Positions 1 to 8,086 of a stretch of DNA of 41,895 bases are shown here, one piece after another. This stretch comes from an uncultured Enterorhabdus sp. (GTDB taxonomy: Bacteria > Actinomycetota > Coriobacteriia > Coriobacteriales > Eggerthellaceae): assembly GCA_947645965.1 (NCBI GenBank), contig CANSES010000007.1, positions 1-41,895 of the forward strand, read 5' to 3'. The translations under genes were made by a program, and so were the position numbers. A model generated the notes under the pieces. It did no database searches. It saw only the letters and a list, made by a program, of their open reading frames with translations, and had not been told where the DNA came from. Numbering within the stretch: position 1 is the first letter of the stretch; the number at the start of each line of letters is the position of its first letter.

Positions 1-21
1 GGTGATGCTGACTTTCGTCAT
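1..21 (-). CDS. start of a minus-strand gene cut by the window edge
   Basis: An ATG on the minus strand at 19-21 opens a frame reading MTKVSIT that runs off the left edge. A GGAG Shine-Dalgarno sits five bases upstream, which is why I count it as a real start. It lies downstream of the metG homologue in the same direction, about 230 bases away, with a strong hairpin and a possible promoter in between. Seven residues are too few to assign a function. Confidence 0.45.
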
Positions 22-129
22 GATCGCTCCATTCGTTAGTCCTCTGCCCGAGGTCTTCCCCATCTGCCGCAGCCTTTTTCCGGTGGCCACTCGCGGAGAC
101 AGGTCGCCCGAGCATGTGTGATAGTTGCC

Positions 130-158
130 GCTGTGTGCGCGACCCTCGCGAACACAGC
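130..158 (-). other. strong intergenic hairpin in the leader of the edge gene
   Basis: A 13-bp stem with a single G/A mismatch and a three-base CCC loop. Neither side has a T run, so it does not look like an ordinary intrinsic terminator. If the promoter proposed at 165-192 is right, a leftward transcript would begin almost exactly at the base of this stem, giving the edge gene a 5'-terminal hairpin. It could equally be the 3' processing stem of the metG transcript. Confidence 0.5.
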
Positions 159-164
159 CTGTCC

Positions 165-192
165 AAAATAGCACAATCCCCCGCTAATGCAA
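165..192 (-). promoter_or_regulatory. possible promoter overlapped by an inverted repeat
   Basis: On the minus strand TTGCAT and TATTTT are separated by 16 bases. The same segment (171-180 with 193-202) is an inverted repeat of 10 bases per arm with one mismatch, so the -35 and spacer lie inside a dyad. This is either a repressor-operator arrangement for the edge gene or a weak metG terminator, since TATTTT follows the second arm. The promoter match is modest. Confidence 0.3.
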
Positions 193-249
193 GGGATTGC
201 GCAAAGAAATCAGGAAGATGGGGAACGCTCGAGACACCCCCCAAGGATG

Positions 250-2271
250 CTATTTGTACTGGCTCTCGTGCTTGCGGAAGAAGTCGAAGCGCGGGGGCAG
301 CTCGTGAACGCGGTGGGCGCCGGCGTCGATCTCCATGGCGGGGCACAGCTCCTCGTTGGAATCGAAATCGTAGTTCCAGCTGAAGAACTCGTCGAAGCCG
401 AAGCTGAGGTAGTCGCAGATCTTCTCGCAGCCCGCGGGCACGATGGGGTGCATGAGCAGGCAGGCCACGCGCAGCAGGTAGAACGAGTCCAGCAGCACCT
501 GGCGACGCGCGTCGCCATCGCCCGACTCCTCGGCGGCCTTGATGCCGTCGGTCCAGTACTTGTTCGACCAGCGGATGAACTCGTCCGACACCGTCATCAC
601 CGCGTGCAGCTGCACCCGGTGCATGCGCTCCTCGTAGTCGAGCATGGCCTGGAAGGCGCGGCGGCGCACCTCGTCGCTCACGCGGCCCAGGGGCATGCAG
701 CCGTCGAAGTTCTTCTGGGCCTCGTAGAAGCAGCTGCGGGCCAGGCGGTTGAACACGTTGGTGAGCAGCGCCCCCTCTTTCAGGGCCGGGTCGGCCACCC
801 GCGGATCGTCGCGCTTGGCCGGATCGGGATCGAAGGGCTTCGGCGAGAAGCCCACGGACTTCTGATCGAGGCCGAGGGCCAAGAAGTGGGCCCGCAGCTG
901 CTCGGGGGTGTAGTGCTCCAGCAGCTGTTCGCCGGTGGGCGGCTTCACCGCGCCCGACGAGGAGGCCTTCTTCTTGCCGAACAGCATGTGGTGGTTGGCC
1001 ACGAGCGTCGTCTGGCGCAGACGGGAGTCCTCGCCGTCGTCGAACAGGCCGCCCTCGCCCAGAGCCTCCCACAGCGCCGGCTGGGCCACCCCGTAGAAGT
1101 ACAGGTTATCCTGGCCGATGAACTGGTAGACCCGAGCGTCGTCGGAACACCAGAAGTCGCGCCAGCTTCCGCGCGGCAGGCCCCGCTCGTCGTTGGCGGC
1201 GATGGTGAACGAAATGGGCGCCCACAGCGATTCGGGCCAGCACCACACGGTGAGTCCCTCCACCCCGTCGATGACCGGAGCGCGCACGCCCCACTCGATG
1301 TTGCCCGTGATGCGGAAGGGCACGAGCGTCTTCGACGTGCGGAAGCGGATGCCGGAGGCGGCCAGCACCGGGCGCGCCGCGTCGCGGGCCTCGATGTCGG
1401 CGAACTCGATCTCGAAGGACGACTTGTTCCCCTCGGCCTCGCGGAAGGCGTGGGGCGGCAGCTGATCGGCCAGGGCGCGGTAGTCGTCCAGATGCTCGTT
1501 CTTCACGAAGATGACCGGGGGCACCAGAAACTCCGCGATGGTCTGGGGCACCACGGGGCGCACCTCGTCGTCGGCCCGCAGATCGTCCACGCGCCCCTTT
1601 AGGAACGCCGCGAAATCGGGCAGATCGAAGTACCAGTTCTCCACCGGGCGCATTTCCGGCGTGGTGCCCGTGAGGGTGGACACCGGTGCGATGAGGTCGA
1701 CGGGCGCGTACTGGTGGCCCAGGTCGCACTCGTCGGCGTAGCCGTGCTCGGACTTGCAGCCCTGCACGGGGCAGCGCCCCTGCACCTGGCGGCCGTTCAA
1801 GAACGTGTCGGCCTCGGCGTCGTAGAACTGCAGGGTGGAGTCGAGACGCAGATGGCCCTGCTCGTACAGCCGGTTGATGAACTGGTCGGTGACCATCTGG
1901 TGCACATCGCCCGCGTGCCCGATGCCGCTGCCGTCGTAGATGTCCAAGCTCACCTGGAAGGCCTCAAGCGTCGAGGCCTGGCGCTCGTGGTTGGCCAGCA
2001 CGTAATCGGCGATGGTGCCCGCGAACTCGCCGGCCTCCACCAGCTTGCGGTAGCCCTCGTTGATGGGGCTGCCGAAGCAGTCGGTGCCCGACACGAAGCG
2101 CACGTTCTCGGCGCCGATGCGGTCGCGCAAAAAGCGGGCGAAGGCGTCGGCCGGCACGAATACGCCGCCGATGTGCCCGAAGTGCAGGGGCTTGTTTCCG
2201 TAGGGCATGCCGGCCGTCACGACGGCGCGGGCCGGCCATTCCACGCGGGTGCTATCCTTCAAATCCGCCAC
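250..2271 (-). CDS. metG: methionyl-tRNA synthetase family protein with degenerate KMSKS
   Basis: Class I aminoacyl-tRNA synthetase of the methionine type, 673 residues; the family charges tRNA-Met in the cytosol. An HxGH signature (HFGH) sits at residues 30-33. A Cys-rich knuckle (CPVQGC..DECDLGH) follows near residue 145. The segments WGVRAPVIDG..VWCWPESLWAPISF and FIGQDNLYFYG match the MetRS catalytic domain, and a helical anticodon-binding region follows. The place of KMSKS reads KKASS (near residues 428-436, LFGKKKASSSG), so the second lysine is lost. There is also extra sequence in the middle region. The GTG start at 2271 overlaps sppA by 20 bases; a second GTG at 2244 behind AAGGA is an alternative. 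It is the last gene of the transaldolase-rho-sppA run. It may be the only MetRS or a paralogue. Confidence 0.85.
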   Translation of the reverse strand: MADLKDSTRVEWPARAVVTAGMPYGNKPLHFGHIGGVFVPADAFARFLRDRIGAENVRFVSGTDCFGSPINEGYRKLVEAGEFAGTIADYVLANHERQASTLEAFQVSLDIYDGSGIGHAGDVHQMVTDQFINRLYEQGHLRLDSTLQFYDAEADTFLNGRQVQGRCPVQGCKSEHGYADECDLGHQYAPVDLIAPVSTLTGTTPEMRPVENWYFDLPDFAAFLKGRVDDLRADDEVRPVVPQTIAEFLVPPVIFVKNEHLDDYRALADQLPPHAFREAEGNKSSFEIEFADIEARDAARPVLAASGIRFRTSKTLVPFRITGNIEWGVRAPVIDGVEGLTVWCWPESLWAPISFTIAANDERGLPRGSWRDFWCSDDARVYQFIGQDNLYFYGVAQPALWEALGEGGLFDDGEDSRLRQTTLVANHHMLFGKKKASSSGAVKPPTGEQLLEHYTPEQLRAHFLALGLDQKSVGFSPKPFDPDPAKRDDPRVADPALKEGALLTNVFNRLARSCFYEAQKNFDGCMPLGRVSDEVRRRAFQAMLDYEERMHRVQLHAVMTVSDEFIRWSNKYWTDGIKAAEESGDGDARRQVLLDSFYLLRVACLLMHPIVPAGCEKICDYLSFGFDEFFSWNYDFDSNEELCPAMEIDAGAHRVHELPPRFDFFRKHESQYK

Positions 2272-3430
2272 GTTTGTCCAACTCCTTCAGCGCTTTGGAA
2301 AGATCGTTCTCATCCACTTCGCCCATGATATCCAGCAGGCGCGACAAATCGCTGGAGGGCGATTGCAAGTACACGGTATCTGCGCGAGTGATGCCGGCCA
2401 GCTCGCAGGCCTTGGCCACGGCGTCCTCCAGGGTGCCGACCTCATCGACCAGGCCGTTTTCTACCCCGTCGAGACCCGTGAAGGTGAGGCCTGTCGCCAG
2501 GGCGCGCACCTCGTCGATGGGCATGTCGCGGCCCTCGGCCACGGTTTCGACGAACACCTCGTTGATCTGATCCACCTGGTTCTGGAAGTAGGCGCGCTCC
2601 TCCTCGGTGAGGGGGCGGTTGCCATAGCTGGAATCCTTGGAATCGGCCGACGTGATGTTGTCCACCGAGATGCCGAGCTTCTCATAGAGGCCCGACACGT
2701 CGGTAACCTGCATGATGACGCCGATGGAGCCCACGGCCGAGGTCTCGGCCGCGTAGATGTAGTTGGCCTGGGACGAGATCATGTAGGCGGCGCTGGCATC
2801 CATCGAGGCGCAGGACACCACCACCGGCTTCTCGAAGTCGCGCACGTAGCGGGCCATCTCCTCGCCGGCCGTGGCCACCCCTCCCCCGGAGTTCACCCGC
2901 AGCACCACGGCCTTGATGTGCGGATTCTGCTCGGCGGCGTCCAGCTGGGCCTTCAGCCCCTCGGGGCTTGAAGTGGAGCCGTCGTACTGGATGGTGCCGT
3001 CGATGTTGATGATGCCCACGGTGTCGCCCGTGACCGTATCGGCCCAGGAGGGCGAATCGTAGGAGAAGGCCCCCATGGGAGCCGTCATCACCGAGGTGCA
3101 CGAGGCGATGGACACCAGTCCCAGCACGAAGAACGCGATCACGGCCGCCAGGGCCACGATCCACCCGCGGCGCTTCGGCGGGGCCGCGGGGGGCGGGGCC
3201 GCAGTCGCCGCCGGGGCCGCGTAGGCCGCGGCCGGATGAGCCGGGGCGCCGTAGCCGTAGGGGTTGGGCGCCGGTTGCGGCTGAGCCTGAGCGTGGGCCT
3301 GCGCCGCGAAGGTCGGCTGGCCCTGAGGTTGGCCCGCGGGCTGCGGGGCGCCCTGGGGCGCGCTCGGCGCGGGGGAAGCGGGCTGGCCCGTGCCCCACAC
3401 GCCGTTCTGCCAGTGATTCTGCTCGGTCAT
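2252..3430 (-). CDS. sppA: signal peptide peptidase SppA (S49), membrane anchored
   Basis: Serine protease of family S49 that degrades leftover signal peptides and other membrane peptides, 392 residues. The first about 85 residues are Pro/Ala/Gln-rich and probably cytosolic. A single membrane segment follows at about 88-113 (WIVALAAVIAFFVLGLVSIA), then the peptidase domain. The SGGG motif, the nucleophile region (MDASAAYMISS) and the general-base lysine region (SADSKDSSYGNRPLTEEER) of the bacillus-type Ser/Lys dyad are all visible. The ATG lies one base after the rho stop with little independent SD, so translation is probably coupled to rho. The 3' end overlaps the metG homologue. Confidence 0.9.
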   Translation of the reverse strand: MTEQNHWQNGVWGTGQPASPAPSAPQGAPQPAGQPQGQPTFAAQAHAQAQPQPAPNPYGYGAPAHPAAAYAAPAATAAPPPAAPPKRRGWIVALAAVIAFFVLGLVSIASCTSVMTAPMGAFSYDSPSWADTVTGDTVGIINIDGTIQYDGSTSSPEGLKAQLDAAEQNPHIKAVVLRVNSGGGVATAGEEMARYVRDFEKPVVVSCASMDASAAYMISSQANYIYAAETSAVGSIGVIMQVTDVSGLYEKLGISVDNITSADSKDSSYGNRPLTEEERAYFQNQVDQINEVFVETVAEGRDMPIDEVRALATGLTFTGLDGVENGLVDEVGTLEDAVAKACELAGITRADTVYLQSPSSDLSRLLDIMGEVDENDLSKALKELDKRGGFEG

Positions 3431-3431
3431 C

Positions 3432-5339
3432 TTAGAGTTCCATATTCTCGTCCATGCGGCCCTGGTGCTGGGCCTTCTTCGCCATGCGCAGCAGGAACTC
3501 CTGGTTAGAGTCGGTCTGCTTGAGCGACTTGATCAGCATGTCCATGGCGCGCTCGGTGGAGTTCGTGTTCGCCAGAATGCGGCGCACGCCCCAGATGAGC
3601 GGCGCTTCCTGCGGATTCATGAGCAGCTCTTCCTTGCGGGTGCCCGAGGAGATGGGATCGATGGCCGGGAAGATGCGGCGATCCGCCAGGTAGCGGTCCA
3701 GCTTCAACTCCATGTTGCCGGTGCCCTTGAACTCCTCGAAGATCACCTCGTCCATCTTCGAGCCCGTGTCGATGAGGGCCGAGGCCAAGATGGTGAGGCT
3801 GCCGCCGTGCTCGATGTTGCGGGCGGCGCCGAGGAAGCGCTTGGGCGGGTAGAGGGCCGTGGAGTCCACACCACCGGAAAGGATGCGGCCGCTGGCCGGC
3901 TGGGCCAGGTTGTAGGCGCGGGCCAGGCGGGTGATGGAGTCCAGCAGGATGACCACGTCCTTGCCCTGCTCCACGAGGCGCTTGGCACGCTCGATGACCA
4001 GCTCGGCCACTTGGATGTGGTTGTCGGCGGGCATGTCGAAGGTGGAGGACACCACCTCGCCGCGGATGGAGCGCTCCATATCCGTGGCCTCTTCGGGACG
4101 CTCGTCGATACCGAGGTACATGAGGTGCACCTCGGGGTTGTTCGCCGAGATGGCCGCCGCAATATCCTTCAACACCGTGGTCTTGCCGGCCTTGGGCGGC
4201 GACACGATGAGGCCGCGCTGGCCCTTGCCGATGGGGGCCGTCAGGTCGATGACCCGGGCCGTCGTGGTGGACTTGCCGTGCTCCATCCACAGGCGCTCGT
4301 CGGGGAAGATCGGCGTGAGATCGGCGAACTTCGGGCGGAAGCCCAGATCCTCGGGGGCCTTCCCGTTCACGGAGGAGACCTTCTGCAGGGCGGCGAACTT
4401 GTCGTTGGGACGGGCCGGGCGCGTGATGCCCGACACCATGTCGCCCTTGCGCAGGTTGTTCTTGCGGATGGTGGCCAGGCCCACGTAGATGTCGTTCTCG
4501 CCGGGCAGATAACCGGAGGTGCGCAGGAAACCGTAGCCGTCGGGCATGATATCGAGTACGCCGGTGACCTCGGTGAAGCCCTCGGCCTTGCAGGTTGCCT
4601 CGTAGATCGCATCCACCAGCTCGGCCTTCTTCAGGCCCGCGCCGTCCACGCCCAGCTCGGTGCCGCGGGCGCGCAGATCGGCCACCTTCAGCTCGGCCAG
4701 CTCTTCCTTGGTGATGGAGGGCTGGGGCTCGCGATTGCGGTTCTCATGGCGCTGGCGACGGTTGCTGCGGTCGTGGTTGTTGTTCTTCTTGCCGCCCTGG
4801 TTCTGGCCCTTGCCCTGGCCGTTGTTCTGACCGTTGTTCTGGCCCTGGCCGTTGTTGCGCTCGCGGCGCTCGGTGCGGCCCTCGTTCTCGGGGCGCTCGC
4901 CGCGGGCGTGCTTGCGCACCACCGTGGTCTTGCGCTCGCCGTCCTTCTTGGCCGGGGCCTCGGCCGCCGGGGCGGCTTGGGGCGCAGCCTCGGGAGCGAC
5001 CGCTTCGGCTGGAGCGCTCGCGGCGCCCTCGCCAGCATCGGCCTTCTTGCGGGTGCGACGGGGCTTGGGCGCCTCTTCGGTCGCCGGAGCCTCGGCCGGG
5101 GCCGCCTCGGCGTCGGCCTTGCGGGTGCGCGTGCGGCGGGGCTTGGGCGCCTCGTCGGCGGGGGCGTCCGCAGCGGCCTTCGTCGTGCGGCGCGTCGTTT
5201 TCTTCGCCGGAGCCTCGGCTGCGGCAGCGTCGGCGGCGGGAGCCTCGGCGTCGTCGGCCTTTTTGCGGGCGCGGGTGCGACGGGGCTTCGGCGCCTCGTC
5301 GGCCGCCTCGGTCATCTGCTTCTCTTCGGCCTCACTCAT
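3432..5339 (-). CDS. rho: transcription termination factor Rho with long N-terminal extension
   Basis: Hexameric RNA-dependent ATPase that ends transcription; 635 residues against about 420 in short Rho proteins. The first about 205 residues are an added low-complexity region. EAPKPRRTR occurs three times (15-23, 63-71, 89-97) among Ala/Lys-rich stretches, followed by an Asn/Gln/Gly-rich tract at about 161-205. Then come the Rho N-terminal helical domain ([14 protein letters not shown]), the RNA-binding cold-shock fold (GYGFLR) and the ATPase core. Walker A is PPKAGKT at 381-387, [13 protein letters not shown] is near 412 and Walker B is [10 protein letters not shown] near 462. The ATG overlaps the transaldolase stop (ATGA), and sppA starts one base after its own stop. 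Long extensions are typical of actinobacterial Rho. Confidence 0.96.
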   Translation of the reverse strand: MSEAEEKQMTEAADEAPKPRRTRARKKADDAEAPAADAAAAEAPAKKTTRRTTKAAADAPADEAPKPRRTRTRKADAEAAPAEAPATEEAPKPRRTRKKADAGEGAASAPAEAVAPEAAPQAAPAAEAPAKKDGERKTTVVRKHARGERPENEGRTERRERNNGQGQNNGQNNGQGKGQNQGGKKNNNHDRSNRRQRHENRNREPQPSITKEELAELKVADLRARGTELGVDGAGLKKAELVDAIYEATCKAEGFTEVTGVLDIMPDGYGFLRTSGYLPGENDIYVGLATIRKNNLRKGDMVSGITRPARPNDKFAALQKVSSVNGKAPEDLGFRPKFADLTPIFPDERLWMEHGKSTTTARVIDLTAPIGKGQRGLIVSPPKAGKTTVLKDIAAAISANNPEVHLMYLGIDERPEEATDMERSIRGEVVSSTFDMPADNHIQVAELVIERAKRLVEQGKDVVILLDSITRLARAYNLAQPASGRILSGGVDSTALYPPKRFLGAARNIEHGGSLTILASALIDTGSKMDEVIFEEFKGTGNMELKLDRYLADRRIFPAIDPISSGTRKEELLMNPQEAPLIWGVRRILANTNSTERAMDMLIKSLKQTDSNQEFLLRMAKKAQHQGRMDENMEL

Positions 5340-6022
5340 GCGTTCTGAACCTTCTCCCAGTCCTTAAGGAACGACTCGAGGCCGCGGTCGGTCAGCGGGT
5401 GCTGCACGCACTTCTTCAGGATGCCGAAGGGCACCGTGGCGATGTCGGCGCCCATGAGGGCCGCCTGGGTCACGTGGTTGGCGCTGCGGATGGAAGCAGC
5501 GATGATCTCGATCTGCTCGCCGCCCACCGTGTCGGCGGTAAAGTCGTAGTTGCCGATGGCGCGCACCACGTCGTCCAGCTGGGCCAGGCCGTCCTCGGAG
5601 ATGTCGTCGAAGCGGCCCACGAAGGGCGAGATGTAGCGAGCGCCGGCGCGGGCGGCCAGAATAGCCTGGGGCACGGTGAAGCACAGGGTCATGTTCACCG
5701 GGATGCCCTCGTCGGCCAGCACGCGGGTGGCGGCCAGGCCCTCCACCATGGTGGGGATCTTCACCACGACGTTGGGGGCGATCTTGGCCAGTTCGCGGCC
5801 GTCGCGCACGATCTCGTCGCGGGTCATGGCCACGGACTCGGCGGACACGGGGCAGTCGGGGCCCACGATGTCGCAGATGCGCTTGATATGGTTGTGGAAG
5901 TCGTCCAGCTTGCCGCCGATGCGGGCGTACAGCGTGGGGTTGGTGGTCACGCCGGCCAGGGCGCCCCAGCTGGCAGCTTCCTCGATCTCGGCGAGGTCGG
6001 CCGTATCCAGAAAGAACTTCAC
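5336..6022 (-). CDS. transaldolase / fructose-6-phosphate aldolase type
   Basis: Small single-domain transaldolase of about 228 residues, moving three-carbon units in the non-oxidative pentose phosphate pathway or cleaving fructose-6-phosphate. It begins KFFLDTADLAEIEEA and shows GVTTNPTL and the Schiff-base lysine motif VVVKIPTMVEGL, both standard for the family. I chose the GTG at 6020-6022 because AAGGAGGA lies just upstream and the family starts at this point; an in-frame ATG at 6052 has no SD and would add ten residues. It is the first gene of the transaldolase-rho-sppA-metG operon and overlaps rho by four bases. The exact substrate cannot be told from sequence. Confidence 0.92.
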   Translation of the reverse strand: MKFFLDTADLAEIEEAASWGALAGVTTNPTLYARIGGKLDDFHNHIKRICDIVGPDCPVSAESVAMTRDEIVRDGRELAKIAPNVVVKIPTMVEGLAATRVLADEGIPVNMTLCFTVPQAILAARAGARYISPFVGRFDDISEDGLAQLDDVVRAIGNYDFTADTVGGEQIEIIAASIRSANHVTQAALMGADIATVPFGILKKCVQHPLTDRGLESFLKDWEKVQNA

Positions 6023-6185
6023 GTTATCCTCCTTCTTGAGGTTTACAGGCATGGGGAATGGGTGTCCAAATCAAAAGCCGTGCGCACCGTGAAACCCAGA
6101 CCGTGAGAACGTTGAAGTGTGAGAGATACGGGAGTATGGGAAGGAATTGGGCACCTCGAAGCGCTGAAGATTTAGAGCTTGCACC

Positions 6186-6214
6186 ATAGTAACGCAAGTG
6201 CCGACCCCGCACAA
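6186..6214 (-). promoter_or_regulatory. probable promoter of the transaldolase-rho operon
   Basis: On the minus strand TTGTGC (6209-6214) and TACTAT (6186-6191) are separated by exactly 17 bases. The implied start lies near 6179, giving a leader of roughly 155 bases before the GTG at 6022. The stretch 6023-6330 has no gene: it holds this promoter, a run of ten C just upstream of the -35, and the hisI-side hairpin at 6291-6310. Confidence 0.45.
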
Positions 6215-6227
6215 GAACATACCGCAA

Positions 6228-6237
6228 CCCCCCCCCC
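6228..6237. repeat. run of ten C residues upstream of a promoter
   Basis: Ten consecutive C on the plus strand (G on the minus strand), centred about 18 bases upstream of the -35 proposed for the transaldolase-rho operon. It is the longest homopolymer I noticed in the window. Confidence 0.8.
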
Positions 6238-6290
6238 GCGGATCGCGAAGGCTTTGGGATGCAGAAGACAGGGTCCGAGAGCCCCCCGTA

Positions 6291-6310
6291 GGGCGGGCTT
6301 TAGCCCGCCC
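6291..6310 (-). terminator. GC-rich hairpin after hisI
   Basis: A perfect 8-bp stem (GGGCGGGC / GCCCGCCC) with a TTTA loop, 20 bases beyond the hisI stop. There is no T run on either side, so it is either a Rho-type 3' end, an mRNA-stabilising stem or a REP-like element. Confidence 0.4.
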
Positions 6311-6330
6311 GCTACAGCCGAAACGTCCCT

Positions 6331-6654
6331 CTACGCTTCCATCATCGAGCGGTAGAAGCAGGTGCGCTCGCCGGTGTGACAGGCGGGGCCGGCCGGGTGC
6401 ACCAGCGCCAGCAGGGTGTCAGCGTCGCAGTCGTAGCGCAGGTCGACGAGCTTCTGGATGTTGTCGCTCGTGGCGCCCTTGTGCCACAGCTCCTGACGGC
6501 TGCGGCTCCAGAACACCGTCTCGCCCCGCTCCAGGGTGAGCGCCAGCGATTCCGCGCTCATCCACGCCATCATGAGCACGTCACCCGTATCGGCATCCTG
6601 CACAATACAGGGAACGAGCCCCGCCTCGTTATACTTCAACTCGGGAAGATCCAC
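6331..6654 (-). CDS. hisI: phosphoribosyl-AMP cyclohydrolase
   Basis: Opens the purine ring of phosphoribosyl-AMP in the third step of histidine synthesis; zinc enzyme, about 107 residues. The hallmark segments [24 protein letters not shown] and [13 protein letters not shown] (Zn and Mg ligands) are all present. I prefer the GTG at 6652-6654 (reading [12 protein letters not shown]) because GAGGAG lies seven bases upstream; the ATG at 6684 adds ten residues outside the usual family start. There is no HisE domain, so the phosphoribosyl-ATP pyrophosphatase must be encoded elsewhere. The gene is cut off from hisF by an opposite-strand HTH gene and must have its own promoter in the AT-rich stretch at 6655-6871, where several -10-like sequences occur. 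Confidence 0.93.
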   Translation of the reverse strand: MDLPELKYNEAGLVPCIVQDADTGDVLMMAWMSAESLALTLERGETVFWSRSRQELWHKGATSDNIQKLVDLRYDCDADTLLALVHPAGPACHTGERTCFYRSMMEA

Positions 6655-6816
6655 GGACACTCCTCGGTATCGATTTGTCATCATTACATTAATAACATTT
6701 TGCTATATTCTATTAATGATATTCTTATACTATAGCTAATTAGATGATACTTTTGAAACTGAATCATAGTTCAACTGCCATCTGAAAGCAACCTCGTTAC
6801 GACATCATGCCGATAG

Positions 6817-6844
6817 TTGATTTTTTATAAATTCAATTCATAAT
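6817..6844 (+). promoter_or_regulatory. possible promoter for the HicB-like gene
   Basis: TTGATT and CATAAT are 16 bases apart in an AT-rich region, about 27 bases before the ATG at 6872. The whole interval 6690-6850 is much richer in A and T than its surroundings and offers other -10-like sequences on both strands, so the exact assignment is weak. Confidence 0.4.
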
Positions 6845-6871
6845 TAAAGCCCGACAGCGAAGGAGCCGAAC

Positions 6872-7309
6872 ATGCAATACACCTACGAATTTGAAATGTG
6901 GCGCGGAGAGTTCGGCTGGATCGCGGCGCCCTTCGACCTGGAAGGCATTACCCAGGGCACCGATGTGGAAGATGTCTGCGAGGCGGCAGCCGACCTGCTG
7001 CGGGAGACCATGCGCGGGTATTTGATGCACGGACAGACCCCACCTAAAGCGACGTTCGACCACGAGCCCACGCGCGGAGGCGTACGCCTCGTCGTATCGG
7101 TCGACGCCGCCCTCAACGACATCGAGAAGGCGAGCGCCTCCCAAGCAGCGGAACTGCTCGGCGTGAGCCGAAGCCGCGTGACGGCCATGCTGCAATCGGG
7201 CCTTCTGGAAGGCTGGAAAGACGGCCGCAACACCTGGGTGACCAAAGACAGCATCAACGCACGCCTCACCTCCCCCGCTCCCGCCGGCCGACCTAAGGCC
7301 GTGCGCTAA
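6872..7309 (+). CDS. orphan HicB-like antitoxin / HTH regulator
   Basis: A 145-residue protein. Residues 1 to about 65 (YEFEMWRGEFGWIAAPFDL, DVCEAAADLLRETMRGYL) resemble the HicB antitoxin fold, which is a degenerate RNase H-like domain. Residues about 90-132 (SQAAELLGVSRSRVTAMLQ, then a wing-like segment) form an excisionase/MerR-like helix-turn-helix. A GAAGGAG SD precedes the ATG. There is no HicA-like partner next to it: the neighbours are hisI (divergent) and hisF (convergent, 11 bases away). It is therefore more likely a solitary DNA-binding regulator of itself and perhaps hisI than half of a toxin-antitoxin pair. Family assignment is from motif recall only. Confidence 0.7.
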   Translation: MQYTYEFEMWRGEFGWIAAPFDLEGITQGTDVEDVCEAAADLLRETMRGYLMHGQTPPKATFDHEPTRGGVRLVVSVDAALNDIEKASASQAAELLGVSRSRVTAMLQSGLLEGWKDGRNTWVTKDSINARLTSPAPAGRPKAVR

Positions 7310-7320
7310 GACGCCGTCTC

Positions 7321-8085
7321 CTACAGGCGTACGGGGATGCCGGCGGCTCGCATGGATTCTTTTACTTGGCGCACGGTGAGCTCGCCGAAGTGGAAGACGC
7401 TGGCGGCGAGCACGGCATCGGCCTCGCCGTCGATGATGCCCTCGGCGAAGTGCTCCAGCTTGCCCACGCCGCCGCTGGCGATGACGGGAATATCCACGGC
7501 CCGGGCCACGGTGCGCGTGAGGTGGCAGTCGAAGCCGTCGCGGCTGCCGTCGCGGTCCATACTGGTGAGCAGGATCTCCCCCGCCCCGCGCCGGGCCGCC
7601 TCGCGCGCCCACTCCACGGCGTCGATCCCGGTGTTCTTGCGGCCGCCGGCCACGTACACCTCCCACTTGTTGGGGTTGCCGGGCACCGCCTTCGCGTCGA
7701 TAGCCACGAGGATGGCCTGGGTGCCGAAGGCCCGGGCTGCTTGGGTGATGAGATCGGGGTTCGCCACGGCCGCCGAGTTCACCGACACCTTGTCGGCCCC
7801 GGCGGCGATCATCTTCCGGATGTCGGCCACGCTGCGGAAGCCGCCGCCCACGCAGTAGGGCAGATGCAGCTCGGCCGAGGCGTGGCTGGCCAGCTCCACC
7901 GTGGTGGCGCGGTCGTCGCTCGTGGCCGTGATGTCGAGGAAGATCACCTCGTCGGCTTTCTGCTCGTCGTAGGCCCGGGCCAGCTCGATGGGGTCGCCCG
8001 CATCGCGCAGCCCCACGAAGTTGACGCCCTTCACCACGCGCCCGTCCTTCACGTCCAGGCAGGGAATTACTCGTTTCGTCAGCAT
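7321..8085 (-). CDS. hisF: imidazole glycerol phosphate synthase cyclase subunit
   Basis: TIM-barrel cyclase of 254 residues that uses ammonia passed from HisH to make imidazole glycerol phosphate and AICAR. It starts [23 protein letters not shown] and contains the two half-barrel phosphate sites, including the catalytic aspartates in CLDVKDGR and LTSMDRDGS. The start lies one base after the hisA stop. It is the last gene of the contiguous his operon and converges with the HicB-like gene. Confidence 0.97.
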   Translation of the reverse strand: MLTKRVIPCLDVKDGRVVKGVNFVGLRDAGDPIELARAYDEQKADEVIFLDITATSDDRATTVELASHASAELHLPYCVGGGFRSVADIRKMIAAGADKVSVNSAAVANPDLITQAARAFGTQAILVAIDAKAVPGNPNKWEVYVAGGRKNTGIDAVEWAREAARRGAGEILLTSMDRDGSRDGFDCHLTRTVARAVDIPVIASGGVGKLEHFAEGIIDGEADAVLAASVFHFGELTVRQVKESMRAAGIPVRL

Positions 8086-8086
8086 C

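Noticed and set aside
1..250. Known riboswitch in the leader of the left-edge gene
   Set aside because: I compared by memory with cobalamin, SAM, FMN, glycine, ZTP and fluoride motifs and found no convincing core.
187..1602. Long plus-strand open frame opposite metG (and similar frames opposite rho, the L,D-transpeptidase, pncB/ricT and tmk/malic enzyme at 3465-5348, 18274-20364, 33538-35667 and 37623-39911)
   Set aside because: They are antisense to well-supported genes, rich in His/Gly/Val/Leu as expected from the complement of high-GC codons, and show no motifs or SD.
6872..7309. Complete HicAB toxin-antitoxin system
   Set aside because: Only the HicB-like part is present; no small HicA-like double-stranded-RNA-binding frame lies on either side.
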